This document shows, one piece after another, positions 1 to 8,508 of a stretch of DNA of 64,000 nt (the stretch's first letter is position 1; every line of letters begins with the position of its first letter). The stretch comes from an uncultured Oscillospiraceae bacterium (GTDB lineage: Bacteria; Bacillota; Clostridia; Oscillospirales; Acutalibacteraceae). The DNA lies in assembly GCA_900539165.1 (NCBI GenBank), contig UQAZ01000007.1, positions 1 to 64,000 of the forward strand. The letters run 5' to 3'. The position numbers and the translations under genes were made by a program. Below the pieces are notes generated by a model. It had not been told where the DNA came from. It did not search any database and was given only the letters and a program-made list of their open reading frames with translations.

Positions 1-37
1 AAATTATTTCAATGCATTCAATATAGGAGTTGAAAAT

Positions 38-676
38 ATGAGAACATACACCCAAAAAGAAAAGCAAGCGGTCATTGACCGTGTTATATCCGGTGAGCTG
101 TTGACGCATATCCTCGCCGACACCGGCATACCCAAGAGTACATTTTACGGTTGGTTACGAGCTTACCGCGAGGAACAGGAAGCCGATAACCGAAGGACAG
201 TCAGTATCCGCAATTTTCATTTGCTTGAAAACAAAGTCGCACGTTTGGAGAGCATTGTTGAAATTCTTAAATCTGCGCCCTGCACACCCAAGGCATCTTT
301 GAGGCAAAGGCTATACGCTGCCGAACAGCTTTACGGCAAATACAATGTGCACGTGATCTGTGATGCTTTCGATATTCCCCGCGGAACATTTTATAACCAC
401 GTACTTCGCAACAAAAAGGATAACACGTGGTATGCGAAACGCCGTGAAGAATTACGGCTTCGTATCCAGGAAATCTTTGATGAAAGCAATCAAGTATTCG
501 GTGCTGCTAAAATTGCGGCAGTTATGAAAAACGAAGGGTTCAAAATCAGCAACGAAATGGTGCGCACACTTATGCGTGATATGGGTTTGGTCAGTATACG
601 GCAAAGTGCCAAGAAACTATACGAGGACGAGGGGCGTAAATATAAAAACCACCTTAACCAAGAGTTTGACACGTGA
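38..676 (+). pseudogene. IS3-family transposase, N-terminal part
   Basis: This 212-residue frame carries an HTH at residues 1-50 (YTQKEKQAV...STFYGWL) for end recognition and, from about residue 125, the HTH_21-like stretch that normally precedes the integrase core. It starts at ATG 38 behind a good ribosome site (AGGAG, spacing 9). It stops at TGA 674-676 just before the catalytic domain, which continues one frame back. In IS elements of this type the two parts are normally one protein, so I infer a frameshift. The GTGA overlap with the next frame could alternatively allow translational coupling. Confidence 0.7.
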
Positions 677-1155
677 AGCTGAATGAAGTGTGGGTCAGCG
701 ACGTTACATATTTCAAGTACGGCGAAAATGCTTATTATATCTGCGTAATCATTGACCTGTTCTCGCGCATGGTCGTGGGATATAAGATCAGCAAGACCAA
801 CAGCACACAGCTTGTAAAATCAACCTTTCAAATTGCATATAAAGCACATCAGCCGGATTCAAGTTTGGTTTTCCATACCGACCGTGGCAGCAACTACCGA
901 TTCAAAACAATGAATGATTATATGCGGTCTCTGAACATCATACACTCCTTTTCACGTGCGCATGTGCCGTATGACAATTCCGTAATGGAATCGTTCTTTG
1001 CTTCTATGAAACGGGAGGAGTTATATCGCACCAAGTATCGCTCGGAATCAGACTTTCGAAGTGCAGTGGACAAGTACATGATTTTCTATAATACCAAACG
1101 CCCGCACAAGAATTGCAATACAAGACTCCCGAACAGAAAGAAGAATATGCCTTGA
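673..1155 (+). pseudogene. IS3-family transposase, DDE integrase core
   Basis: This frame holds the rve catalytic core that cuts and joins DNA. The DDE triad is present: D in SDVTYF, D in HTDRGSNY, and E in MESFFASMK. The frame ends with an odd basic tail (RLPNRKKNMP). One frame over, from about 1112, the DNA reads LQYKTPEQKEEY and runs to a TGA at 1170-1172, which is the usual C-terminus of this family. A one-base loss after the RPHK codons (1108-1113) explains the difference. The chemistry residues survive but the protein is split and its tail is altered. Confidence 0.75.
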
Positions 1156-1319
1156 AACTGAAGGATTTCTGAGACACGTGCAGACAGACTAAAGGGTTCA
1201 AAAAGGTTTGTTTTTAATTTTCCGGATTGCCAAATCCGAGTTATTCGTTTTTTAGTCCGACTGACAAAAAGAAAATGCGACCTCGAAAAGCCGCATAAAT
1301 ACTGGATTTTATAATAAAA

Positions 1320-1362
1320 ACACCATTGACTCCGAATTTAAGGGTTCAGATTTCAATGGTGT
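1320..1362 (-). terminator. Rho-independent terminator of tRNA-Ser
   Basis: A perfect 10-bp stem (ACACCATTGA at 1320-1329 pairing with TCAATGGTGT at 1353-1362) lies 8 bp beyond the 3' end of tRNA-Ser. Read on the minus strand it is followed by a T run (TTTTTATTAT). Confidence 0.7.
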
Positions 1363-1369
1363 CTTTATA

Positions 1370-1462
1370 TGGCGGAGAGCAAGGGATTCGAACCCTCGAA
1401 CAGGTTATAGCCCGTTACACGATTTCCAATCGTGCTCCTTCGGCCAGCTCGGACAACTCTCC
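1370..1462 (-). tRNA. tRNA-Ser (anticodon GGA)
   Basis: A 93-nt class II tRNA with CCA encoded in the DNA. The 7-bp acceptor stem is GGAGAGT/GCTCTCC. The anticodon arm is CACGA-TTGGAAA-TCGTG, giving anticodon GGA, which reads UCC/UCU serine codons. A long variable arm and the T-arm motif GGTTCGAATCC are present. It lies about 200 bp from the IS3 remnant. Confidence 0.95.
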
Positions 1463-1561
1463 AAATATCTCACTTGATGTATTATACATTATTAAAATAA
1501 AAATTGCAAGAGTAAATATTTTGTGATATAATATTTTTATTAAAAACTTACGAGGTGTGAT

Positions 1562-1894
1562 ATGGAAAAGAAAAAATCAACTACAATTTTTATCATTTTT
1601 GCGGTAATTGTATTTATTGCGGCAACTGTTTCGTCGGTCATTGCGGCTAACGAGGGCAAGCAATGCAAGGCAGCCAATGCAGCTTATTCACTATATGTCA
1701 ACGACACAAACATTGTTACAGGCAATGTATCTGCAAAGGCTGAATCGGCAAAGAAACAAGCTGACGAACACAAAACAAAGCTTATCAAATACTTTGCTGT
1801 TTCTCTCTTGCTTTACTTTGCGCTACTGATAATGCTGACATTGCTTTATATGACAAGATTAAAAGAAAGCAACGATAATAAACTTACCGAATAA
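1562..1894 (+). CDS. Small two-helix membrane protein, unknown function
   Basis: I do not recognise a family. The 110-residue protein has a lysine-rich start (MEKKKS), a hydrophobic segment at about residues 8-29, an extracytoplasmic-looking polar middle of about 45 residues, and a second hydrophobic segment at about 76-97 with a charged tail. The start is supported by GAGGTG 7 nt upstream. The gene stands alone: a tRNA on the other strand precedes it, and a strong terminator it shares with the convergent GH3 gene follows it. Confidence 0.7.
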   Translation: MEKKKSTTIFIIFAVIVFIAATVSSVIAANEGKQCKAANAAYSLYVNDTNIVTGNVSAKAESAKKQADEHKTKLIKYFAVSLLLYFALLIMLTLLYMTRLKESNDNKLTE

Positions 1895-1900
1895 AACAAA

Positions 1901-1936
1901 ACTCCGATGCAATTTGCATCGGAGTAATTTTTTTAT
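1901..1936. terminator. Bidirectional terminator
   Basis: A perfect 10-bp stem (ACTCCGATGC / GCATCGGAGT) with a 5-nt loop separates two convergent genes. A T-rich run follows on the plus strand and an A-rich stretch precedes it, so it can serve both. Confidence 0.85.
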
Positions 1937-1940
1937 TTGA

Positions 1941-4439
1941 TTAGATTGACGAAAGAAGCTTTGGAAGTCTTGCAAGTGTACCGCCAAGAGTCCAGAAGAT
2001 TCTGCTGAAGCCGAGGAATGATGACTGATCATCATTAAGCATCATAAGAAGTCCCTTTGCCTGACCTTCGCTAAATGCACCCATAGACATCTGAACAAAG
2101 TTACGAATAGGAATCTGTGTAGCCATTGCGGCAAGCATTGCACCGTCACCGTTCTCTGCCGAGCCTAAACCGGACATAACTTTAGTGATGAACTTGCAAA
2201 GTCTGCCACCCCATCTTGTATGTCTTGCATCGTTGAGACAGCAATACTTGTCAATGCGCTTGTTCTTATCAATTTCAGGATTTGGAAGTTCTCCGTAAAC
2301 TGCAGCGAAATCATTACGAGTAATGCCTGCAACGTTATTATAATATGCAGGAGCAGTCTCTCTGTAATCAGGAATTTCGCAAGCAGGAGCTTCTACATTA
2401 ACGGTAGCGTTAAGCTTAATATCTCTTGATGAAGCACCAACAAGAATGTCAAACTCACCGCTTTCAACACACCAATCTGAAATATTTACATTATAGAAAG
2501 CAAATGCTCTCTTTGAAAGTGTAAGAGTAACCTCTTTTTCTTCCCCTGCATTAAGGAACACCTTAGTAAACGCTTTAAGTTCCTTCTTAGGACGGAAGAT
2601 AGTTGACTCCTTGTCGCAAACATAAACCTGTGCAATTTCTGCACCGCCTACACTGCCTGTATTTTTAATCTTAAACGATACATCAACGCTGTCTGTATCC
2701 TTAATAGAGGAAGCAGAAAGCTTAATATCGCTATATTCAAATGTTGTATATGAAAGACCGTAACCGAACGGGAATACAACATCAATATCAGCGCTGTCAT
2801 AATACCTGTAACCTATATAAACGCTTTCCTTATGTTCTGAAGTAACAGGACCGCCCGGATAATTACCAAATGTAGGGTTTACTTCAAATGATGTAGGATA
2901 AGTTTCTGAAGTCTTACCTGACGGATTTACCTTACCTGTAAGGAGGTTTGCAACAGCAGCACCGCCTGCCTGACCGCCGAGACCTGAGTTAAGAAGAGCC
3001 TTAACTTCACCGAGCCATGGCATAAGTACAACAGAACCGCCTGCAAGTACAACAACAGTATTCGGATTTGCAGCAGCAACATCAGAAACAAGCTTATTAT
3101 GGTTAGGAGGCATATTGATGGTTTCTCTGTCGTAACCCTCGCCCTCGTAATCTTCAGTCAAGCCGACAAATACAACGGCAACATCGGCATTCTTAGCAGC
3201 CTTAACTGCTTCTGCAGTTAGCTCTGCCTCAGACATTCTTGTCTTTTGCTCCTTCTTAGAGCCTGCTGATTTATAGTAACCCTGTGCATAGGTAACATCA
3301 ACGCCCAAGCCTACAAGCTCGTCATATGCGTTTGAAAGCATAGTAGGATTAATAACCGATGAGCCTGCACCCTGGAATCGAGGAGCCTTAGCCATCTCAC
3401 CGATGACAGCGATTTTCTGTCCTGCTTGAAGAGGAAGAATGTTGTCCTCGTTCTTGAGAAGTACCATTGAGCCTTCTGCAATTCTCTGAGCAATCTTATG
3501 ATGCTCTTTTTTGTCATATGTATGCTTCTGTGCAAGAGCAGGCTTTGACTTGAGAATAAGGTCAACAACTGCGTCTACCCTTTCATCAAGGATTGACTCA
3601 TCAAGGGTTCCGTCCTGAACAGCCGCAATGATTTTCTTAGCGTTGAGTTTACCTGATGTAGGCATTTCAAGGTCAGTACCTGCCTTAACACCGTCAACTC
3701 TGTCTACTGAAGCACCCCAGTCAGTAACGATGAGACCCTCAAAGCCCCATTCTTTACGGAGAACCTGCTGTTGCATCCATTCGTTTTGTGAAGCATAAAC
3801 GCCGTTTATTCTGTTATAGGAATTCATTACTGTCCACGGCTGTGCCTCTTTAACAGCAATTTCAAATGCAGGGAAATAAATCTCACGCATTGTACGCTCA
3901 TCAATTACCTCATTAAGAACCATACGGAATGCTTCCTGTGAGTTACAAGCAAAGTGCTTCAATGATGTGCCTACACCCTTAGACTGAACACCGTTGATAA
4001 CTGCTGCCGAGCATTTACCTGCAAGCAACGGATCCTCAGAAAAGTATTCAAAGTTTCTGCCGCAAGTAGGCGCACGCTTAATATTTGTGCCGGGACCGAG
4101 AATAACAGATACCTTTTCCTTGAGGCATTCCTCACCCATAGCAACGCCTTCCTCAAAAAGAAGATCCTCGTCCCATGAGCATGATGAAGTAGCTGCAGGT
4201 GGGAAGCAGGTAGTAGGAACAGAGTTACCGAGACCGATACCCGATGAAGACTTAGCCTCGCCCTCTTCAGGAACATAGTCCTTACCCTTTGCTTTACGCA
4301 AACCGTGAGGGCCGTCGGTAATGCAAATTCTTGGAAGTCCAAGCTCCTCAGATTCCTCCAAATGCCAATAATCATTACCGGAAACGAATGCGGCCTTTTG
4401 CTCAAGGCTCATTTTTCCGACGATTTCAGAGTGTTTCAT
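1941..4439 (-). CDS. Glycoside hydrolase family 3 beta-glucosidase
   Basis: It hydrolyses terminal beta-linked sugars, probably from imported plant oligosaccharides. The 832-residue protein has the GH3 N-terminal barrel with GPGTNI and KHFACNSQE (about residues 115-168) and the nucleophile Asp at about 240 in GLIVTDWG. A second alpha/beta domain and a fibronectin III-like domain follow (about 580-690), then a roughly 140-residue C-terminal extension. No signal peptide is visible, so it should be cytoplasmic. I chose the ATG at 4439 because GAAAGGGG lies 6 nt upstream; an ATG eight codons earlier lacks such a site. Expression is probably controlled by the palindrome over its promoter. The exact substrate cannot be read from the sequence. 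Confidence 0.9.
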   Translation of the reverse strand: MKHSEIVGKMSLEQKAAFVSGNDYWHLEESEELGLPRICITDGPHGLRKAKGKDYVPEEGEAKSSSGIGLGNSVPTTCFPPAATSSCSWDEDLLFEEGVAMGEECLKEKVSVILGPGTNIKRAPTCGRNFEYFSEDPLLAGKCSAAVINGVQSKGVGTSLKHFACNSQEAFRMVLNEVIDERTMREIYFPAFEIAVKEAQPWTVMNSYNRINGVYASQNEWMQQQVLRKEWGFEGLIVTDWGASVDRVDGVKAGTDLEMPTSGKLNAKKIIAAVQDGTLDESILDERVDAVVDLILKSKPALAQKHTYDKKEHHKIAQRIAEGSMVLLKNEDNILPLQAGQKIAVIGEMAKAPRFQGAGSSVINPTMLSNAYDELVGLGVDVTYAQGYYKSAGSKKEQKTRMSEAELTAEAVKAAKNADVAVVFVGLTEDYEGEGYDRETINMPPNHNKLVSDVAAANPNTVVVLAGGSVVLMPWLGEVKALLNSGLGGQAGGAAVANLLTGKVNPSGKTSETYPTSFEVNPTFGNYPGGPVTSEHKESVYIGYRYYDSADIDVVFPFGYGLSYTTFEYSDIKLSASSIKDTDSVDVSFKIKNTGSVGGAEIAQVYVCDKESTIFRPKKELKAFTKVFLNAGEEKEVTLTLSKRAFAFYNVNISDWCVESGEFDILVGASSRDIKLNATVNVEAPACEIPDYRETAPAYYNNVAGITRNDFAAVYGELPNPEIDKNKRIDKYCCLNDARHTRWGGRLCKFITKVMSGLGSAENGDGAMLAAMATQIPIRNFVQMSMGAFSEGQAKGLLMMLNDDQSSFLGFSRIFWTLGGTLARLPKLLSSI

Positions 4440-4470
4440 ATAGAACCCCTTTCTCTTATACATAAATTTA

Positions 4471-4506
4471 CCCGTAAATTATACTATAAATTTACGGGCT
4501 TGTCAC
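4471..4506 (-). promoter_or_regulatory. GH3 gene promoter with palindromic operator
   Basis: On the minus strand, -35 GTGACA (4501-4506) and -10 TATAAT (4478-4483) are 17 bp apart. A perfect inverted repeat, CCCGTAAATT (4471-4480) and AATTTACGGG (4489-4498), straddles the -10 box and part of the spacer, which is the place for a repressor that blocks polymerase. The cognate regulator is not adjacent. Confidence 0.7.
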
Positions 4507-4547
4507 TACTTTTTATTAAATTTTATCAATAAAATTGTCAAATTTGC

Positions 4548-5162
4548 TTATCTGCCGTTTGCGTAGCTTCTGCAAACAAATTCGGCGCCGAGATTTTCAG
4601 CAATAATTCTTGACTTCTCTATATTCTCTTCACCGATAACATCAACAACGCTCATTCGTACTTTTTTGCAGTATTTTACGCATTCTTTGGTAAATTCAAG
4701 CATAGCGGGGAAAGCTTTTTTAGGGAACTTATTTCTCGTAACGGCATCATAAGAATCGCTGTCCGGGTCATTAAGCGATACTGAAACCACGTCAAACGCT
4801 TCGCCGATTTCCTTAGCCGTAGGTCTGCCGTTAATCAAATCGGAAAGACCGTTTGTGTTAATTCTAAGTTTAATTCCCGGCTTAACCTGACGCAGATATT
4901 CTGCAGTTTTCAGCAAATCGTCAAGTCTTTCGGTCGGCTCACCATATCCACAAAATACAACAGATTCAACATTACTAAAATCATATTCGTCAATCGCTTT
5001 TTTTATTTCATCCAATGTAGGCTCATTTCCGTGAAACCATAAATTTTCGGCGTCGCCGACAGAATCGCCCAACGAACGAATGCAGAAGGTACATCTACAC
5101 GGACACTTATTAGTAATATTCATATAAACTCCGCCCTCAAGTGTATAAATTATATCAGCCAT
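4548..5162 (-). CDS. Radical SAM protein (TatD-associated type)
   Basis: A 204-residue radical SAM enzyme that should bind a 4Fe-4S cluster and cleave S-adenosylmethionine. The CxxxCxxC motif sits in NKCPCRCTFCIR near residue 20, followed by VFCGYGEPTERLD (SAM-binding GE motif) and RINTNGLSDL. The protein is short for the superfamily, with no auxiliary-cluster domain. It resembles the group annotated as TatD-associated radical SAM proteins, but no tatD gene lies in this window. Start ATG 5162 has an ideal site (AAGGAGG). The substrate is unknown. It is divergent from the MocR regulator, with a 95-bp shared upstream region. Confidence 0.75.
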   Translation of the reverse strand: MADIIYTLEGGVYMNITNKCPCRCTFCIRSLGDSVGDAENLWFHGNEPTLDEIKKAIDEYDFSNVESVVFCGYGEPTERLDDLLKTAEYLRQVKPGIKLRINTNGLSDLINGRPTAKEIGEAFDVVSVSLNDPDSDSYDAVTRNKFPKKAFPAMLEFTKECVKYCKKVRMSVVDVIGEENIEKSRIIAENLGAEFVCRSYANGR

Positions 5163-5257
5163 TTTATTACCTCCTTGATTTTTAACCACATATATTATAT
5201 AATAACACTGTCTTTAATTATATGGGCAAAATCGCTATTTTTTTAGGGTACAGGAAT

Positions 5258-6520
5258 ATGAAAAAATATATTAAGGTGTACGAATACTACAAAAAGTTAA
5301 TTGAAACAGGACAATTAAAACACGGCGACCGACTGCCATCAATCAGAACGGCAACCGAAATATTAAGCGTTAGCAAGACAACCGTTCAAAGTGCATATTT
5401 TGCATTACAGGCAGACGGTTATGTTATAGCAAGCGCAAAAAGCGGATATTATGTCACCGAGCGTAAGCCCGAAGCCGATATATCGGAGCATATCGAAAGC
5501 AAGGAAGCAAGCATTAAATATGATTTTAAGAGTGGTGACGCAGATGCGCAAAGCTTTGATATTAAACTGTGGCAAAGATATATAAAAAATGCGCTTAGGC
5601 AGGAAAACAGACTGTTCTCCTATGGTGATGTTCAGGGTGAACTTGACTTGAGAGAAACTCTGTCGGACTACATAAGAGCGAAGCGAAATGTAACCGCTTC
5701 CCCTGACAGGATTGTTGTTGGTGCAGGCGTTCAATGCCTACTGTCAATCCTTTGCTCGCTCATAAAAGAAAGAGGCACCGTTTCATTTCCTGACAGCAGT
5801 TTCGTTCAAGGAATGAGCTTATTTGAAAACTACGGATTTGAAGTACACACAAGATACAAAAACGCAAAAATAATCTATGTATCCCCTTCTCATATGACTT
5901 CATATGGAAATGTTATGCCGATGAAAAGAAGACTCGAACTGATTAAACACACAGAGTCTAACAACAGCCTTATTATTGAAGACGATTTCGACAGCGATTT
6001 TATGTATCAGACTAAACCCACACCGTCACTTTATGCACTTGCCGGAAGTGACAATGTTGTATACATGGGGTCATTCTCACGAGTTCTCGTACCCGGAATT
6101 CGTATAAGCTTTATGGTGCTTACCGAAGAGCTTGCATCTCTGTTTAACGACAACAAAAGTAAATTCGCACAAACCGCCAGCAAAACAGAACAAATAGCGC
6201 TTTGTCAATATATCCGTGACGGTCACATAAGCACGCAAATAAGAAAAGTCAGACGACATTACACAGCAAAGGCAGCTAAGCTTTACCAAATACTTTGTGA
6301 GCTTTTACCCGACGCTGACATTCAAATCAGTGAAAACGGATTGCAGGTAAAGATTGAAAGTGCATTTTCCTCAGACATAAGTGAGTTTGAAAAGCACTCA
6401 ATGAGCGTAAATATTGTAGATTGCTGTAACGGCAGAATAAAACTGTATCTTACACCGTCAGCAGTAGATGATGAAGAAATAGCAAGCGGTGCAAAAACTC
6501 TTGCCGAAATACTAAAATAA
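5258..6520 (+). CDS. MocR-type GntR/aminotransferase regulator lacking the PLP lysine
   Basis: The N-terminal 75 residues form a GntR winged helix (LKHGDRLPSIRTATEILSVS). The rest is a class I aminotransferase fold, as in PdxR/MocR regulators that sense pyridoxal phosphate and related ligands. PLP-site neighbours such as IIEDDFDSDF are present, but the family motif around the Schiff-base lysine (SFSK) reads GSFSRVLVPGIRI. Codon CGA at 6080-6082 puts Arg at about residue 275. The start is uncertain: ATG 5258 fits the GntR N-terminus, while ATG 5222 adds 12 residues and has no ribosome site. It probably controls the gene behind it. Confidence 0.85.
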   Translation: MKKYIKVYEYYKKLIETGQLKHGDRLPSIRTATEILSVSKTTVQSAYFALQADGYVIASAKSGYYVTERKPEADISEHIESKEASIKYDFKSGDADAQSFDIKLWQRYIKNALRQENRLFSYGDVQGELDLRETLSDYIRAKRNVTASPDRIVVGAGVQCLLSILCSLIKERGTVSFPDSSFVQGMSLFENYGFEVHTRYKNAKIIYVSPSHMTSYGNVMPMKRRLELIKHTESNNSLIIEDDFDSDFMYQTKPTPSLYALAGSDNVVYMGSFSRVLVPGIRISFMVLTEELASLFNDNKSKFAQTASKTEQIALCQYIRDGHISTQIRKVRRHYTAKAAKLYQILCELLPDADIQISENGLQVKIESAFSSDISEFEKHSMSVNIVDCCNGRIKLYLTPSAVDDEEIASGAKTLAEILK

Positions 6521-6529
6521 AAACAGAAA

Positions 6530-6550
6530 ATTTGTATTAATAGTACAAAT
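6530..6550. promoter_or_regulatory. Palindromic operator candidate
   Basis: ATTTGTA and TACAAAT form perfect 7-bp arms around a 7-bp spacer, between the MocR gene and the small membrane gene. It lies 25 bp upstream of the -35 box at 6576, a position that suits an activator. The TGTA...TACA form is typical of GntR-family sites. Binding by the neighbouring MocR protein is inference. Confidence 0.5.
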
Positions 6551-6575
6551 ATTGGGACACATCAATTTAGCGATA

Positions 6576-6604
6576 TTGTAATTAAATCCTCTTTGTTTTA
6601 CAAT
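6576..6604 (+). promoter_or_regulatory. Promoter of small membrane protein gene
   Basis: -35 TTGTAA (6576-6581) and -10 TACAAT (6599-6604) are 17 bp apart. Both boxes are imperfect, consistent with a promoter that needs an activator. Confidence 0.5.
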
Positions 6605-6645
6605 GCAAATGTAATCAAAAAACATTGAAAAAAGGAGATTTAATT

Positions 6646-6930
6646 ATGAAAATCAAAGACATTATCAAAGGCTTAATCATTTCTGTTTCTGCAATTTCGG
6701 TTGGATATTTAGCAATCGCAATGCCGTTAAATTTATTTAACCTGCTCTCAAAGGACGGACAGAGAATTTTCTTTATTATAGAGATTAGCGTTTATTTAAT
6801 TATCGGTTCAATATTTCTCGTTATCCAAGACAAGAAGGAGCAGCAAGCAAGAAAGCAAAAAATCCGTCACGAGGAAAGAAAAGCAAAAATAAGAGCCGTA
6901 CAAACTGATTGGTACGACCTTGTGGCATAA
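6646..6930 (+). CDS. Small membrane protein, unknown function
   Basis: I do not recognise a family. The 94-residue protein has two hydrophobic segments (about residues 9-30 and 42-63) and a strongly basic, likely helical cytoplasmic tail rich in Lys, Arg, Gln and Glu (DKKEQQARKQKIRHEERKAK). ATG 6646 is the start because AAGGAG lies 8 nt upstream; an in-frame ATG seven codons earlier has none. It directly follows the MocR regulator and the 21-bp palindrome and is the likely target of that regulator. Confidence 0.7.
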   Translation: MKIKDIIKGLIISVSAISVGYLAIAMPLNLFNLLSKDGQRIFFIIEISVYLIIGSIFLVIQDKKEQQARKQKIRHEERKAKIRAVQTDWYDLVA

Positions 6931-6976
6931 CTTTCCTATTTATGCACAACATAATAATTACTGCATTTCAATGCAT

Positions 6977-7018
6977 AAAGCCCTGTTTCGGTATTGATTG
7001 AAACAGGGCTTTGATTTT
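6977..7018. terminator. Bidirectional terminator
   Basis: A 13-bp stem (AAAGCCCTGTTTC at 6977-6989 with GAAACAGGGCTTT at 7000-7012) ends both the small membrane gene on the plus strand and trkH on the minus strand. Confidence 0.85.
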
Positions 7019-7033
7019 ATATAATTAGGCGAT

Positions 7034-8500
7034 TTATTTTTTTACTGTCCGCCTCTCATTAAGGGATTCAATCCATAATCTCGGGCTGATTAATATAAGC
7101 ATCGGGAAAAGTTCAAGTCTTCCTGCCAGCATATCAAACATCAACACAAACTTTGAAAGTGCCGAGAATTTTCCGAAATTATCGGTAGGTCCGACTAAAC
7201 TCAAACCCGGTCCGATATTATTTATAGTTGCCGCAACAGCAGTAAAATTAGTTGTTAAATCAAAATTTTCTATTGAAATTATCAGCAGGCTGACAACGAA
7301 AATAAGAACAAACGAAACATAATAAACATTCGTAGCTCTTACAATTTCGTGGTCAACAGGCTTTCCGTCAAATGAAATTTTCTTAACGCTTCTTGGGTGC
7401 AGGTAAGAATGAAGCTCCTTGCCGATTGACTTTGAAACAATGACATATCTTGAAACCTTAATTCCGCCTCCCGTACTGCCTGCACACGCACCTATAAACA
7501 TAAGCATTATAAGCACAGTCTTAGAAGTTGACGACCAAAGGTTAAAGTCAGCCGTTGAAAAGCCTGTGGTTGTGATAATTGACGCAACCTGAAACATAGA
7601 CTGACAAAGAGCATCACCGACGGACGAACAAATCCTGACAACATCGGCAAATATTATACCTGTCGCAACAAGAATTATAATAAAGTACGCTTTTACTTCT
7701 TCCATTTTGAAAGCTTTATCTAATTTCTTTAGCAGTACAAAATAGTAGAAATTAAAATTAACTCCGAACAATATCATAAATATTGTTACAACCCATTGGA
7801 TATATTGAGAATACCCGCCGATAGAATCGTTTTTGATTCCAAAACCACCTGTTCCGGCAGTTCCGAACGCAGTGGTAACCGCATCAAAAATCGGCATATC
7901 TCCGCAAAGCAAGAAAATAATTTCCATCACAGTCAAAGCCATATAAATGAAATACAATATTCTCGCCGTATATTTCATTTTAGGCACAAGCTTGCCCACA
8001 GACGGACCGGGGCTTTCCGACTTCATAAGATTGATGCTTGAACCGCCTGCCATCTGAACAACGGCAAGGAGAAAAACAAGGACACCCATACCGCCTATCC
8101 AATGTGTAAAGCTACGCCAAAATATAGCGGTATGCGACAAAACTTCAACATCAGATAATATGCTTGAACCTGTTGTGGTAAAACCTGAAATCGTTTCAAA
8201 CAGAGCATCAACATAGCTTGGGATTTCTCCGCTGAAATAAAAAGGCATAGCACCGAAAACAGATAAAAAAAGCCAACTTAACGCCGTTGCTATACAACCC
8301 TCTTTAAGATAAAACAGGCTGCTGACAGGCTTTTTATACCCCAAAAAAAAGCCACACAAAAAAGTTACCGCCGAACAAGCAATATAAACTTTTCCAACGC
8401 TCTCGGAATATACTAACGAAACAAGACAAGGCAAAAGCAAAAGCCCCGCTTCAAGCATTAATACATAGCCGAGAATTCTTCTAATAATCGAAACATTCAT
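7034..8500 (-). CDS. trkH: Potassium uptake channel protein TrkH
   Basis: Membrane subunit that lets K+ through. The 488-residue protein shows the four pore-loop repeats of the TrkH/KtrB family: TTTGSS (about 108), GTAGTGGFG (about 213), TTTGFST (about 310) and NNIGPGLS (about 425), with about ten hydrophobic segments. It follows trkA by 8 bp and is co-transcribed with it; the TrkA ring gates this pore. AGGT 6 nt upstream supports ATG 8500. The length is normal. Confidence 0.93.
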   Translation of the reverse strand: MNVSIIRRILGYVLMLEAGLLLLPCLVSLVYSESVGKVYIACSAVTFLCGFFLGYKKPVSSLFYLKEGCIATALSWLFLSVFGAMPFYFSGEIPSYVDALFETISGFTTTGSSILSDVEVLSHTAIFWRSFTHWIGGMGVLVFLLAVVQMAGGSSINLMKSESPGPSVGKLVPKMKYTARILYFIYMALTVMEIIFLLCGDMPIFDAVTTAFGTAGTGGFGIKNDSIGGYSQYIQWVVTIFMILFGVNFNFYYFVLLKKLDKAFKMEEVKAYFIIILVATGIIFADVVRICSSVGDALCQSMFQVASIITTTGFSTADFNLWSSTSKTVLIMLMFIGACAGSTGGGIKVSRYVIVSKSIGKELHSYLHPRSVKKISFDGKPVDHEIVRATNVYYVSFVLIFVVSLLIISIENFDLTTNFTAVAATINNIGPGLSLVGPTDNFGKFSALSKFVLMFDMLAGRLELFPMLILISPRLWIESLNERRTVKK

Positions 8501-8508
8501 AATTAAAC

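Larger units (their letters stand above)
38..1172 (+). mobile_element. IS3-family insertion sequence, frameshifted
   Basis: The two reading frames inside this span together make one IS3-type transposase: an N-terminal helix-turn-helix, an HTH_21-like middle part and a C-terminal DDE integrase core. Two frame breaks are visible, at about 670 and about 1110, so the copy is probably inactive. Terminal inverted repeats were not found; the left end may lie at or before base 1 of the window, so the limits given are those of the coding part only. Confidence 0.75.

Noticed and set aside
1370..1462. tRNA-Ser as an integration site for a mobile island
   Set aside because: The IS3 remnant is nearby but lacks an integrase of the tRNA-targeting type, and no duplicate of the tRNA 3' end was seen in the window.
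1326..1526. 66-codon plus-strand frame
   Set aside because: It runs across the tRNA-Ser gene and its terminator; the translation is an artefact of those RNAs.
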